A DNA stretch of 64,000 bases, from assembly GCF_004348975.1 (NCBI RefSeq), contig NZ_SMFP01000007.1, forward strand, positions 1 to 64,000, written 5' to 3'. The notes under the pieces are model-generated. The model was not told where the DNA came from and ran no database searches. It worked only from the letters and a program-made list of their open reading frames with translations. Below are positions 9,133-17,840 of this stretch, piece after piece. A program made the translations under genes and the position numbers. The stretch's first letter is position 1, and each line of letters begins with the position of its first letter. Source of the DNA: Antarcticimicrobium sediminis (GTDB lineage: Bacteria; Pseudomonadota; Alphaproteobacteria; Rhodobacterales; Rhodobacteraceae).

Positions 9133-10008
9133 ATGAGCATTCAAACAATTGGTGTGATCGGAGCAGGACAGATGGGCAACGGCATTGCCCATGTGATGGC
9201 GCTGGCCGAATTCGAAGTCGTTCTGTCCGATGTCAGCCAGGACGCGCTGACCCGTGCGATGGAGATCATCGAAGGCAACCTGTCGCGGCAAGCCTCGCGC
9301 GGCAAGATCACCGACGAAACGGTGCGGGCGACGATGAAGCGGATCACCACCACGCTGTCGCTGCCCGATATCGGTGGCACCGATCTGGTGATCGAAGCCG
9401 CGACCGAGCGCGAGACCGTCAAACAGGCGATTTTCGAGGATCTGCAGCCGCATCTGAAACCAGACACGATCCTGACCTCGAACACCTCGTCGATCTCGAT
9501 CACCCGGTTGGCCAGCCGCACCGACCGGCCGGAGAAATTCATGGGGTTCCATTTCATGAACCCGGTGCCGGTGATGCAATTGGTCGAGTTGATCCGCGGC
9601 ATCGCCACTGACCAGCCCACCTATCAGGCCTGCCTTGCGGTGGTGCAGCGGCTGGGGAAAACCGCCGCCAGCGCCGAGGATTTCCCCGGCTTTATCGTCA
9701 ATCGCATCCTGATGCCGATGATCAACGAGGCGGTCTATACGCTGTATGAAGGGGTCGGCAACGTCGAGTCGATCGACCAGTCGATGAAACTGGGCGCGAA
9801 CCACCCGATGGGGCCGCTGGAACTGGCGGATTTCATCGGTCTGGACACCTGTCTGGCGATCATGAACGTGCTGCATGACGGGCTGGCGGATACCAAGTAC
9901 CGGCCCTGCCCGCTGTTGACGAAATATGTCGAGGCCGGCTGGCTGGGCCGCAAGACCGAGCGCGGGTTCTACGACTATCGCGGCGACACGCCGGTTCCCA
10001 CGCGCTGA
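9133..10008 (+). CDS. hbd: 3-hydroxybutyryl-CoA / 3-hydroxyacyl-CoA dehydrogenase
   Basis: NAD(P)-dependent oxidation of 3-hydroxyacyl-CoA, or its reverse in butanoyl-CoA and PHB metabolism. The 291-residue protein has the N-terminal Rossmann motif IGAGQMGNG, the catalytic histidine region FMGFHFMNPVPVMQLVELI and the C-terminal dimerisation domain with GFIVNRILMPMINEA and LDTCLAIM. The ATG at 9133 has AAAGG nine bases upstream; an in-frame ATG at 9118 lacks one. Single-domain length indicates the short-chain Hbd/PaaH type rather than the FadB fusion. It sits 1.1 kb after etfBA, a common association. Confidence 0.92.
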   Translation: MSIQTIGVIGAGQMGNGIAHVMALAEFEVVLSDVSQDALTRAMEIIEGNLSRQASRGKITDETVRATMKRITTTLSLPDIGGTDLVIEAATERETVKQAIFEDLQPHLKPDTILTSNTSSISITRLASRTDRPEKFMGFHFMNPVPVMQLVELIRGIATDQPTYQACLAVVQRLGKTAASAEDFPGFIVNRILMPMINEAVYTLYEGVGNVESIDQSMKLGANHPMGPLELADFIGLDTCLAIMNVLHDGLADTKYRPCPLLTKYVEAGWLGRKTERGFYDYRGDTPVPTR

Positions 10009-10043
10009 GGCGTTGAGGCGTTGAGGCGTTGAGGCGTTGAGGC
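10006..10043 (+). repeat. Tandem octamer repeat (TGAGGCGT, 4.75 copies)
   Basis: Four perfect copies of TGAGGCGT and a partial fifth. The first copy contains the TGA stop codon of hbd. A direct tandem array of this kind is prone to slippage. Confidence 0.9.
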
Positions 10044-10057
10044 TGGGATAGGGGATG

Positions 10058-10080
10058 GGGGGGGTGTCATCCCCCCCTTT
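10058..10080 (+). terminator. Possible terminator after hbd
   Basis: Seven G (10058-10064), a TGTCAT loop, seven C (10071-10077) and three T. A simple GC hairpin with a short T tract, so weak. Confidence 0.45.
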
Positions 10081-10207
10081 ATGCCAGCCAAAGCACACCA
10101 TAGCCGTGCAAAACCCAACGTCGCGTTCGCCAAGAGGCGTCTGGCTGACAGGGGGGCCTTGCACCAGCGGGCGGTTTGAAAACCGGGATCAATCCCGTCA
10201 GGTTTCG

Positions 10208-12655
10208 TTACGCGACGCGAACGATTTCCAGATCGTCAGCCAAAGGGCAGGTGAACCAGAAAACGGTTTCCTTGCCCGGTTCGCTCTCAAATCCGACGGT
10301 GCCACCCATATCTTCGATCAAGCGGCGCGAAATGCTCAGCCCCAATCCGGTGCCGCCCCGTTGACGGGTGTCGGAATTGTCCGCTTGCGAAAAGGGTTGG
10401 AATATCGTGCTGCGAAACTTTTCCGGAATGCCGGGGCCAAAATTGCTCACTGAAATTTTCGTGTGCGCGTTCATGACTTCTGCGGTCAACCGAACTGCCG
10501 TGCCGGTATCCGAAAACTTGCATGCGTTTGACAACAGGTTGGAGATGATCTGAATGACACGTTTCTTGTCGGCCCAGATATGCCTGTCCACCTCATGCTC
10601 CACAACTTCGACCTCGACATTCCACTGGGAGGCGTAAGGTTCGACCTGCTTCGAGGCGAGGGTCATGATCTCGTTCAGATTAACCGCTTTCAAATCCTGC
10701 TTCATTCTGCCGGCGTTCAGTTTTTCCAGATCCAGAATGTCGTTCACAAGGCTGAGAAGTCGGTCGGAATTTGACGACGCGATATAGACCAGACGATCGA
10801 CTCCGGAAATCTCGACCCCCTTCAACTGGGCTTGCAAAAGCCCGATGGCGCCCTTGATCGACGTCAGTGGCGTTCTGAGTTCATGGCTGACGGTTGCCAC
10901 AAAATCACGTTTCATCTGCTCGAGCTTGAAACGTTCGGTCACATCCTTCTGTATTCCGAGCATTCTAAGGGCGGTCCCGTCCGGGGCACGCTTGACCACG
11001 ACGGCATCCGTTTCAATCCAGCGCCACTCGTCCTTTTCCACATTTACGCGGAAACGCGCGGTGGCGCGTTCGGTGTGGCCCTTGATACAATGATCTTCGG
11101 CATTTTTCAAAATAGCCAGATCATCTGGATGAATTTTAGCCATCTGCTGTTGATAAGGATTGTTGCATCCCGGCAGCGGCGGTATTTTCAGGGTCTTGAG
11201 CCAGATATCGGAAACAACCGAAGTCCGGGTCTCCAGACAGATGTCAAATACACCGATTTCTGCGCTCATCAGAGCAAGGTTCCACCGTTGCTCGGCCTCT
11301 GCGATTTCCTGCGTGAGACGTTCACTCACCGTGATGTCACGCATCAAAAGGGCGACCCGCTCCTCGCCATCCGCCGTGAACCAGGTCTTTTTTTCAATTT
11401 CGATTGTCGAAGATTCGGAAGGTCCTGTCCGCGGAGAAATAACCACTTTTGACCATCCATCGGCACCTTGCATGTCGAAATTCGGCAACAGGTCATTGAT
11501 CATCTTGCCATCCATATTGGCCGGACCATTCAGATGCGCCAGAAGCTTGAGCGCGGCCTCGTTGCAGTGGATGATCTGACCCGTCTTGCTCACTGAAACA
11601 ATGGGGAGCATCGCGTTCTCAAGAATGCAACGGTTCTCTTGGATTTGCGTTTCCAGGTCTCGCGACTTTTGAGTCACGGCGGCAGAGATCGCAATATTCT
11701 TCTTGATCAAGACGTGCATGGTTGCGCTCACCAGAGCGGTAATGAAAAGCCCCAATGCCAGAACAATCCATCGTGCACGGAACGGCTGGATTGCCTCGAA
11801 CTGTGGTGTGCTGCTCATCGACAAAGAAAAAGTTTGCCCGAACTTTTCAATCGACTGACGATGGACATACCCTGGCGCCGTGGTAGTGCTGGCAGGCATG
11901 ATTTCGAGAGGGTCGCGAAATGAATCCGCTCCAGACTCCACGTGCAGTTTCAGAAACTTGTCTTGTGAAGGTGTCAGGTTTTTGAAGGCATTTTCAATAT
12001 TCAACACAGCAAAGGCAAAACCCAAAAATACCTTTGCGTCTTGCGAAGATTGGTAAATTGGCTTGAGCAAAAAGATCTGAGAGTGGCTGTTTTGAAGAGA
12101 TCGGCCGGGAAAATGCATGGTCGCGAGAGTTTCCCCCGCCTCACGAGATCGTTTCGCAACGGACATAAGCTCGGAATTGCTGGTGAAATTCAATCCCACC
12201 AACTTCTCATGAGCGGCCAGTGGCTCAACATACTGCACGATGAAATCATCTTCTGCCAAACCGGGGGAGGCAGTGCTGAGTTGGCTCATCCCACCAATAT
12301 GTGTGAACCCACCGTCCCCGGTGCCGGTATCGGCGCTGCCCGCCGATGTCAGGCCGATCGCATCAAGCACAAACAAATCACCGGGAATATCCAGAGATTT
12401 CGCATAGACCTCCATGTCAGCGGCCGTCACGACGTCAGAGGCCATCACCAGGCCGGAAACGCCATCAAGTATGCGACCATATCCCTCGAGCCGTCGATCA
12501 ACCGAGGTCAGGATTTGATCTGCCAAAACTTGGAAACTTTCTTCCGACCTGCTTTGTGCGATCGTGTGAACCAGCACAAATGACAGGTAGGAAAGGCCAA
12601 GAAATAATATCAAGATGACTGTCTGGAACAGTCTTGCGCTATGATGTGACGGCAT
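10208..12655 (-). CDS. CHASE-domain PAS sensor histidine kinase (orphan)
   Basis: A membrane sensor kinase of about 815 residues. Order: a first TM helix (about 10-30), an extracytoplasmic CHASE-like sensor (about 40-290), a second TM helix (about 300-325), two PAS domains (about 345-440 and 460-575, the second with EWRWIETDA and a PAC-type ending), HisKA with H-box VSHELRTPLTSIKG and HATPase_c with NLLSNACKFS, NFGPGIP and GGTGLGLSISRRL. AGG lies upstream of the ATG at 12655; an in-frame ATG at 12688 has no clear site. No receiver domain or adjacent response regulator is present. Base composition is near 50% GC, visibly below its neighbours, suggesting acquisition. Confidence 0.85.
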   Translation of the reverse strand: MPSHHSARLFQTVILILFLGLSYLSFVLVHTIAQSRSEESFQVLADQILTSVDRRLEGYGRILDGVSGLVMASDVVTAADMEVYAKSLDIPGDLFVLDAIGLTSAGSADTGTGDGGFTHIGGMSQLSTASPGLAEDDFIVQYVEPLAAHEKLVGLNFTSNSELMSVAKRSREAGETLATMHFPGRSLQNSHSQIFLLKPIYQSSQDAKVFLGFAFAVLNIENAFKNLTPSQDKFLKLHVESGADSFRDPLEIMPASTTTAPGYVHRQSIEKFGQTFSLSMSSTPQFEAIQPFRARWIVLALGLFITALVSATMHVLIKKNIAISAAVTQKSRDLETQIQENRCILENAMLPIVSVSKTGQIIHCNEAALKLLAHLNGPANMDGKMINDLLPNFDMQGADGWSKVVISPRTGPSESSTIEIEKKTWFTADGEERVALLMRDITVSERLTQEIAEAEQRWNLALMSAEIGVFDICLETRTSVVSDIWLKTLKIPPLPGCNNPYQQQMAKIHPDDLAILKNAEDHCIKGHTERATARFRVNVEKDEWRWIETDAVVVKRAPDGTALRMLGIQKDVTERFKLEQMKRDFVATVSHELRTPLTSIKGAIGLLQAQLKGVEISGVDRLVYIASSNSDRLLSLVNDILDLEKLNAGRMKQDLKAVNLNEIMTLASKQVEPYASQWNVEVEVVEHEVDRHIWADKKRVIQIISNLLSNACKFSDTGTAVRLTAEVMNAHTKISVSNFGPGIPEKFRSTIFQPFSQADNSDTRQRGGTGLGLSISRRLIEDMGGTVGFESEPGKETVFWFTCPLADDLEIVRVA

Positions 12656-13095
12656 CTCTAACCTGCTGATTTCTTTGCGTTTTAGCATCGCGGAGCAGCT
12701 TTGGCGATTTGATATCGCTCCACCGTGGTCGTGGTTGATTAGCGTTCATAAAATAGTTCAGAATATGGCAACAATAGGATCTTGGTGAGGCTTGGCTCTG
12801 AGTTGACCCGCGACAGGGTCAGTCGGGCGTGTGCTTGGCCCAAGATGTTCGCAGCAGGGGCTGCCAACGTCGCCTTGGGGCGTATCCCGGTGAAAACGCG
12901 CGCCATCCGGGCCAGAAGAGCCGGGTCTTCGGGACTGCGTTTTTATAGCGTTTTTATGCGGTGAGTTGTCGGCCTGTTTTAAGGTCCGCGTCCCGTCGCC
13001 CAAGGCATCCAACAAGATGCAGTCCTTAGAACTGCGGCCTCATCGCAGGATAGTTCCAGCCAGAAAAAGACCCGGCGGGCTCTGCGGGATCGAGC
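12656..13095. other. Noncoding stretch upstream of the orphan kinase
   Basis: About 440 bp between the divergent kinase promoter side and the 3' end of the acyltransferase gene. The first 120 bp are AT-rich and probably hold the kinase promoter. Open frames at 12758-13015 (minus) and 12782-13148 (plus) overlap each other and resemble no family I recognise. No hairpin, inverted repeat or transposase remnant can be asserted. Confidence 0.5.
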
Positions 13096-14013
13096 TCAGG
13101 AAGAGGAGGAGTCGAGCGCCAGCGTATGCTCGCGCAGCCACGCCATGAAGCCGCGCGGGTCGGTTTCCAGCCGCGCCATCTGTTCATCGGTCAGCGGCTT
13201 GCCCACCACCGGTCGTTGCGGCTTGTGGCAGGCGCGCACGATTTCATGCAGCAACAGCCCCTGACGCAGGATCGGTGAAATCTGACAGGCAATCTGATAG
13301 GCGCGGGAGTTGCGGCCCGGAAAATAGATCGGCACCACCCGGGCGCCGGATTTCCGGATCATCTTGGCGGTGAACACGTGCCATTCCCGCTCGACCGGGG
13401 GGCCAGCCCAGCTGTCGGCGGACATCACCACGCCCGAAGGGAACAAGGCCACCACACCGCCCGAGGCCAGCTGTTTCATGGCGTTTGCACGCATCTCGAC
13501 CATCTTGCGCTGCGCGTCGGGGTCATGGGGAAACGGCACCGGGATCATGAAAGAGGTCGCCGCCTCGTCCAGACCGGTCAGAACCGAGCGGGTGAGAATA
13601 CGATAATCGCTGCGCACCCGGCCAATCAGGTCGGCCATGATCATCCCGTCGACCATGCCGTGCGGGTGGTTCGCCACCACCACTACCGGGCCATCCGTCG
13701 GAATGTTGGACAGCTGTTCGATCGGGGTTTGCAGTTCCACCCCCATCACGTCGAGCGCGCCGCGCCAGAATTTCTGGCCGCGAAAGTCAGCGTTCAGCTT
13801 TTCGAACTTCTTGACCATGCGCAGGATGCTGGGCTTGCCCGTGAGCCATTCGATGACCTTGATCGCAAACGAGGTCCAAGGATCGTCGAAGGAATTTGCA
13901 TAGGTCAAGGTGCGGCGATCATAGACCTCGCCCTGCGGGGTCGGGTCAGCCTCCCCCGAAAGTCCCGAATTGCTATTGTGCGCGGTATCGACCAATTTAT
14001 GCTTCCCGTTCAT
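13096..14013 (-). CDS. Lysophospholipid acyltransferase family protein (PlsC-like)
   Basis: Likely transfers an acyl group to a lyso-lipid at the inner membrane. The 305-residue sequence carries the acyltransferase HX4D motif as NHPHGMVDG near residue 120, the FPSGVVMS block (motif III, usually FPEGTRS; the Glu is replaced by Ser), and VVPIYFPGRNSR as the motif IV equivalent. This divergent type is close to OlsA/ornithine-lipid acyltransferases and hemolysin-like acyltransferases; the exact acceptor is unknown. It ends the leftward run from chvI to ptsH, 21 bp after ptsH, and may be co-transcribed. Confidence 0.8.
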   Translation of the reverse strand: MNGKHKLVDTAHNSNSGLSGEADPTPQGEVYDRRTLTYANSFDDPWTSFAIKVIEWLTGKPSILRMVKKFEKLNADFRGQKFWRGALDVMGVELQTPIEQLSNIPTDGPVVVVANHPHGMVDGMIMADLIGRVRSDYRILTRSVLTGLDEAATSFMIPVPFPHDPDAQRKMVEMRANAMKQLASGGVVALFPSGVVMSADSWAGPPVEREWHVFTAKMIRKSGARVVPIYFPGRNSRAYQIACQISPILRQGLLLHEIVRACHKPQRPVVGKPLTDEQMARLETDPRGFMAWLREHTLALDSSSS

Positions 14014-14034
14014 CGCAGCGCGTGCCGGCGACGC

Positions 14035-14304
14035 TCAGTAATCCTCACCGAACTTATCGGCGATCAGCGACTCAAGCGCGTCTGCCAAAGCTTCGGCATC
14101 CGGACCCGACGTTTCGACGTCAATAGTCGTTCCCTTGGACGCTGCCAACATCAAAAGCCCCATTATGCTGTCCCCCGAGGCGGTCAATCCGTCGCGCGTG
14201 ACCTCAGCCCGGGCATCGAAGCCCTCGACCACCTCGACCAATTTGGCCGAGGCCCGGGCGTGCAGGCCCTTTTCGTTGACGATTTTCAGTGTGCGTTGGG
14301 TCAT
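14035..14304 (-). CDS. ptsH: HPr phosphocarrier protein
   Basis: Phosphocarrier of the phosphotransferase system. From the ATG at 14304 the protein is 89 residues, and the phosphorylated residues fall at the canonical His15 (GLHARAS) and Ser46 (GDSIMGLL). An ATG two codons earlier (14310) would shift both, which is why I prefer 14304. No sugar permease is encoded nearby, so with the adjacent EIIA and HprK this is a regulatory PTS. Ser46 is the substrate of HprK in other bacteria. Confidence 0.93.
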   Translation of the reverse strand: MTQRTLKIVNEKGLHARASAKLVEVVEGFDARAEVTRDGLTASGDSIMGLLMLAASKGTTIDVETSGPDAEALADALESLIADKFGEDY

Positions 14305-14313
14305 TTGCATCCG

Positions 14314-14712
14314 TCAGGCTTGGCTTGGGCCGATGTTGCGGCTGTTGATATATTTCCGCCCCGCCTCCATGGCGCAGCGCACCGCCTCGCCCACTGGAAG
14401 GTGGCGGCTTTTCGCCAGTTTGATCAGCATCGGCAGATTGGCGCCGTACAGAATGCGGCGGTCGTTCGGCGCGCAGGCGCGCAGGCTGAGGTTGGAGGGC
14501 GAGCCACCGAACAGGTCGGTGACCAGAATGACACCGTCGCCGGTGTCGACCGAGTCGGCGGCAGCGACGATCTCGTTCTGTTTGGCGTCGCGGTCATGGT
14601 CGGGTTCGATCGACACCGCGACCAGCCCCGGCTGCGGGCCGATCACATGCTCCACGGCAGCCAGATATTCCCTGGCGAGTCCACCATGTGCAACGATCAC
14701 GATTCCGATCAT
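14314..14712 (-). CDS. PTS EIIA component, mannose/fructose (EIIA-Man) type
   Basis: A 132-residue EIIA-Man domain accepting phosphate from HPr on a histidine. It begins MIGIVIVAHGGLA, so His9 is the phosphorylated residue, and continues with LVTDLFGGSPSNLS, the typical Gly-Gly-Ser-Pro loop. The longer open frame to 14850 lies in the rapZ gene and is not family sequence. Without EIIB or EIIC partners it is presumably regulatory. It starts eight bases after rapZ and ends just before ptsH. Confidence 0.93.
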   Translation of the reverse strand: MIGIVIVAHGGLAREYLAAVEHVIGPQPGLVAVSIEPDHDRDAKQNEIVAAADSVDTGDGVILVTDLFGGSPSNLSLRACAPNDRRILYGANLPMLIKLAKSRHLPVGEAVRCAMEAGRKYINSRNIGPSQA

Positions 14713-14719
14713 TCGGCCC

Positions 14720-15604
14720 CTACCCGTTATGCTGGCTATCCAGCTCGCGGTGCCTAATTGACACCTGCCGCCCGTCTTCCGCAAGGGCCTTGCCCAAGGA
14801 TTCAGCAAGTGCGACCGAACGGTGTTGGCCCCCGGTACAGCCGAAGGCAATCGAGAAATGCGATTTGCCCTCTTCCCTATAGGCGGGCAGCAGCAGCCGG
14901 GTCAGGTCAAGCACCCGATCGAAGAAGGGTTGGAACCGTGGATCGGCCGCGACATGGGCGGCGACACGCGGATCGCGCCCGTCAAAACTGCGCAGCTCGG
15001 GCACCCAATAGGGGTTGGTCAGAAACCGGCAGTCGAACGCCATGTCGATGCCGCGCGGCAATCCGCGCTTGTAGGAAAAGGACTGGACCGTCACGGCCAA
15101 ACGCCCCTCGCCGTCGCGGGCAAAGCCGCGTTCGACCTCGGCGCGCAGCTGGTGCGGGTTCAGGTTGGAGGTGTCGATCAACACCTCGGCGCGGTCGCGC
15201 ACCGGGGCCAGCAGGTCGAGTTCGCGGCGAATGCCGATCTCGGGGCTTTCGGCCGGGGCCAGCGGGTGACGCCGGCGGGTTTCCGAAAATCGGCGGATCA
15301 GAACGCCATCGCGGCAATCAAGATAAAGCGTGGTGGCTGCGATATCGCGGCGCTTTGACAACGTGTCGATCAGATCAATCAGCCCGTCGGTAGAGAAATC
15401 GCGATTGCGCGGGTCGATGCCCAACGCCAGCGGACGCGGTGGTTCCGGCCCGTCCAACAGCAGCGGCACCAGCCGCAGCGGCAAGTTGTCGATCGCCTCG
15501 AACCCCAGATCCTCCAGCGCATGGATCGCCGTGGTCCGACCGGCACCCGAGGGGCCGGTGACCAGAACAAGCCGCACGGGCCCGGAGTGTATCGCTGCGC
15601 TCAT
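14720..15604 (-). CDS. rapZ: RNase adapter protein RapZ (YvcJ/YhbJ family)
   Basis: A nucleotide-binding protein that in enterobacteria targets small RNAs of the glmS pathway for RNase E; its role in alphaproteobacteria is less clear. The 294-residue protein has the P-loop GPSGAGRTT at residues 17-25 (Arg in place of the usual Lys, common in this family), then [11 protein letters not shown] and a C-terminal domain with [16 protein letters not shown] and the conserved [13 protein letters not shown]. Its start overlaps the hprK stop by four bases (ATGA), so the two are coupled. Confidence 0.94.
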   Translation of the reverse strand: MSAAIHSGPVRLVLVTGPSGAGRTTAIHALEDLGFEAIDNLPLRLVPLLLDGPEPPRPLALGIDPRNRDFSTDGLIDLIDTLSKRRDIAATTLYLDCRDGVLIRRFSETRRRHPLAPAESPEIGIRRELDLLAPVRDRAEVLIDTSNLNPHQLRAEVERGFARDGEGRLAVTVQSFSYKRGLPRGIDMAFDCRFLTNPYWVPELRSFDGRDPRVAAHVAADPRFQPFFDRVLDLTRLLLPAYREEGKSHFSIAFGCTGGQHRSVALAESLGKALAEDGRQVSIRHRELDSQHNG

Positions 15605-16050
15605 ATGGTTCTCTGCCCGGTCCTGAGATAGTGCACAAGTGCTGCCGGGAAATGTGGGGCATCGACCCGGTAAAGCAAGGTCACGGACCGCCCTAGCAAA
15701 TCACTTTGGCGTGGTTGCGGCAGACGGTCTGGTTCGTCCCGGTCAAGATCGAGCAGGGCAAAGACCGGCGTCGGGCCGGCGGGCTGCGTCTGCAACAGGC
15801 CAAGGCCGCGTGCCTCGATCAGGCCGGTGATCGCGGGCGGAGCAGAGGCGAGAATCGCGTCCCCGGCGCGGTGCAGCATGACCCGGTCATCGCTGACCAG
15901 TTCCGCCCCCAGCGCCATCATCTGCAGCGCCAGTGCGGATTTGCCTCGCCCCGAGGCCCCGGCGATCAGCAACCCGCGCCCAGCGATCGCCACGCAAGAG
16001 GCGTGCAGGATCACGTCAGGCGGGGAAGCGGGGGCTCTCGGGTCGGCCAC
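15601..16050 (-). CDS. hprK: HPr kinase/phosphorylase, short alphaproteobacterial form
   Basis: Phosphorylates HPr at Ser46. The protein has only 149 residues, against about 310 in Firmicutes, because the N-terminal domain is missing; this truncated form is normal in alphaproteobacteria. The Walker A loop GASGRGKSA lies near residue 31, followed by the [10 protein letters not shown] strand; the region [11 protein letters not shown] corresponds to the conserved (ExRGxG) loop. The start is a GTG at 16050. It lies between chvG and rapZ, four bases after chvG ends, so probably in one operon. Confidence 0.9.
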   Translation of the reverse strand: MADPRAPASPPDVILHASCVAIAGRGLLIAGASGRGKSALALQMMALGAELVSDDRVMLHRAGDAILASAPPAITGLIEARGLGLLQTQPAGPTPVFALLDLDRDEPDRLPQPRQSDLLGRSVTLLYRVDAPHFPAALVHYLRTGQRTI

Positions 16051-16053
16051 GTA

Positions 16054-17766
16054 TCAGACCGGCAGACCCACGACAAAGCGCGCGCCCAGCGGGTCAGAGG
16101 TGATATCAGCTTCGGTCGGGCGGATATTCTCGGCCCAGATCACGCCGCCATGGGCCTCGACGATCTGTTTCGAGATCGCCAGCCCAAGACCGGAGTTATT
16201 GCCGAAATGCTCCTCGGGCCGTTCCGAGTAGAAGCGTTTGAAAATCTTGCTCAGCGCCTCTTCCGGGATACCGGGACCGGTATCCTCGACCACCACCAGC
16301 ACACGATTTTGCCGCTTGCGGGCCCAGACACGGATCGCGTCGCCCTCTTCGCAGAAGGAGACCGCGTTGGTGATCAGGTTGACGAAGACCTGCGCCAGAC
16401 GCGCCTCGAGCCCGTCGATCCGGATCGGCTCGGCCGGCAGATCGGTGATATAGTCGATCCCCTTGGCGCGCGCGTCCTCGCCCAGATATTGATTGAGGTT
16501 GCCCAGCATGGCCAGCAGGTCAAAGCGCTCCTGCTCTTCCTTGACCAGTTCGGCGTCCAGCCGCGAGGCGTTCGAGATGTCGCTGACCAGCCGATCAAGC
16601 CGGCGCACGTCATGTTCGATCACGTCCAGAAGCTTGTCGCGCTGGTCCTCGCGCTTGATCATGCGCAGGGTGCCCACGGCGGATTGCAGGCTTGCCAGCG
16701 GGTTCTTGATTTCATGCGCCACATCGGCGGCGAATTGTTCGTTGCCGTCGATCCGGTGGTACAGTGCACCGACCATGCCACGCAGGGCGCGCGACAGCCG
16801 CCCGATCTCGTCAGGGCGCGCGGTCAGGTCGGGAATGCGCACCCGGCCCGGGCTCATCTTGCGGGCGTTGCGGTCGCGGCCCAGTTCGGCGGCCTCGGCC
16901 AGATCGGCCAGCGGGTTGGCAATGGTCGAAGCCAGCACAAGCGACAGACCCACCGACACCAGAAGCGCGATGATGAACATTTGCAGCACCCGCTCGCGGT
17001 CGCCACGCACCAGCGCGTCGATCTCGCCCGCGGGGCTGAGCACGGCCACGGCACCGATCACCTGCCCGGCCTGCAGGATGGGCGTCACGGCAACCAGTTC
17101 GGTCGAGTTGGCACCGTCGCGCAGGGCGGTGATACGCGTGGCCCCCCCGTCCAGCGCGGAGGCCAGCAAGGGAACCAGACGATCGTCTTGCGCGGGGGGA
17201 GCGGGGGCCGCCTTTTGCGACGCGAACAGCGATGCGGCCGCATTCCACACCGTCGAGAGACCGTCGCTGATCAGGGTGCGGCCCGGCTCTGTCGCGGCAC
17301 CGGGAATCGGCAGGCCCGCGCCGGTGCCAAGGGTCTTGCCCACGATCTGTTGGGCCGGGTCGAACACCACCACCTCGATCCCGGCGCGCAGGGTCAGCGC
17401 CGCAAGCGTTTCGGCAACGTCGACGCCATCGCCGGTGGCCAGATTGACCGGCCCGAGCGTGGGGATCTGGGCTTCGAACACATTGGCGACCAGCCGCGCC
17501 TCGCCTGCCAGCGCACTGGCGCGCTGGGCCACCAGATCGTCGCGCGAGGTGTTGAGATAGAGCAGACCCGCAACCAGAATGATCAGCGCGATCAGGTTGA
17601 AGACAATGATCTTGCGCGTCAACGGCGAGCCGCGCAGTGAAAAGAAACCGCGCCTGTCGCGATTTGCGCGCATCTCTTCGGCCATGGTTTCGCGCGGGGC
17701 GACCCAATCATCGCCCAGCACGACATCGCCGCCGTGATGCAGGTGAGAGACGCTAGTGTCGCGCAC
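16054..17766 (-). CDS. chvG: Sensor histidine kinase ChvG
   Basis: Membrane sensor of the ChvG/ChvI two-component system, which in Agrobacterium and Sinorhizobium senses acid and envelope conditions. The 570-residue product has a cytoplasmic N-tail, TM1 (about 53-72), a periplasmic sensing domain with signature PTLGPVNLATGDGV, TM2 (about 265-285), a HAMP, H-box VAHEIKNPLASLQ, and ATPase boxes NLITNAVSF, DTGPGIPEEAL and SGLGLAISKQIVEAHGG. The GTG start at 17766 is preceded by GGAAGG about five bases away. It follows chvI by 61 bp and precedes hprK. Confidence 0.94.
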   Translation of the reverse strand: MRDTSVSHLHHGGDVVLGDDWVAPRETMAEEMRANRDRRGFFSLRGSPLTRKIIVFNLIALIILVAGLLYLNTSRDDLVAQRASALAGEARLVANVFEAQIPTLGPVNLATGDGVDVAETLAALTLRAGIEVVVFDPAQQIVGKTLGTGAGLPIPGAATEPGRTLISDGLSTVWNAAASLFASQKAAPAPPAQDDRLVPLLASALDGGATRITALRDGANSTELVAVTPILQAGQVIGAVAVLSPAGEIDALVRGDRERVLQMFIIALLVSVGLSLVLASTIANPLADLAEAAELGRDRNARKMSPGRVRIPDLTARPDEIGRLSRALRGMVGALYHRIDGNEQFAADVAHEIKNPLASLQSAVGTLRMIKREDQRDKLLDVIEHDVRRLDRLVSDISNASRLDAELVKEEQERFDLLAMLGNLNQYLGEDARAKGIDYITDLPAEPIRIDGLEARLAQVFVNLITNAVSFCEEGDAIRVWARKRQNRVLVVVEDTGPGIPEEALSKIFKRFYSERPEEHFGNNSGLGLAISKQIVEAHGGVIWAENIRPTEADITSDPLGARFVVGLPV

Positions 17767-17806
17767 GTCAGCCCTTCCTCAAATATCCGAAACGGACCTT
17801 ATTGGC

Positions 17807-17840
17807 CTTCATTATTGGTCTTCATTATTAGTCTTCATTG
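17807..17840. repeat. 13-bp tandem repeat at the chvI 3' end
   Basis: CTTCATTATTGGT (17807-17819), CTTCATTATTAGT (17820-17832) and the start of a third copy. The chvI stop codon (minus strand) lies inside the second copy at 17828-17830. Confidence 0.75.

Noticed and set aside
10006-10043. Octamer array as a CRISPR or an iteron origin
   Set aside because: Units are only 8 bp, directly adjacent and without spacers; no cas or replication gene is near.
9001-10164. A 387-residue minus-strand open frame opposite hbd
   Set aside because: Antisense to a clear hbd gene, and it runs across the octamer repeat, so it is an artefact.
10832-12583. Plus-strand open frames opposite the histidine kinase
   Set aside because: They lie antisense to a fully supported kinase and show no domain.
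12758-13148. Small open frames in the gap beside the kinase as a possible transposase remnant
   Set aside because: The two frames overlap on opposite strands and match no transposase block I recognise, and no terminal inverted repeats are visible.
15706-17640. A 644-residue plus-strand open frame opposite chvG and hprK
   Set aside because: Shadow frame of chvG; composition is Arg/Gln/Gly rich and without motifs.
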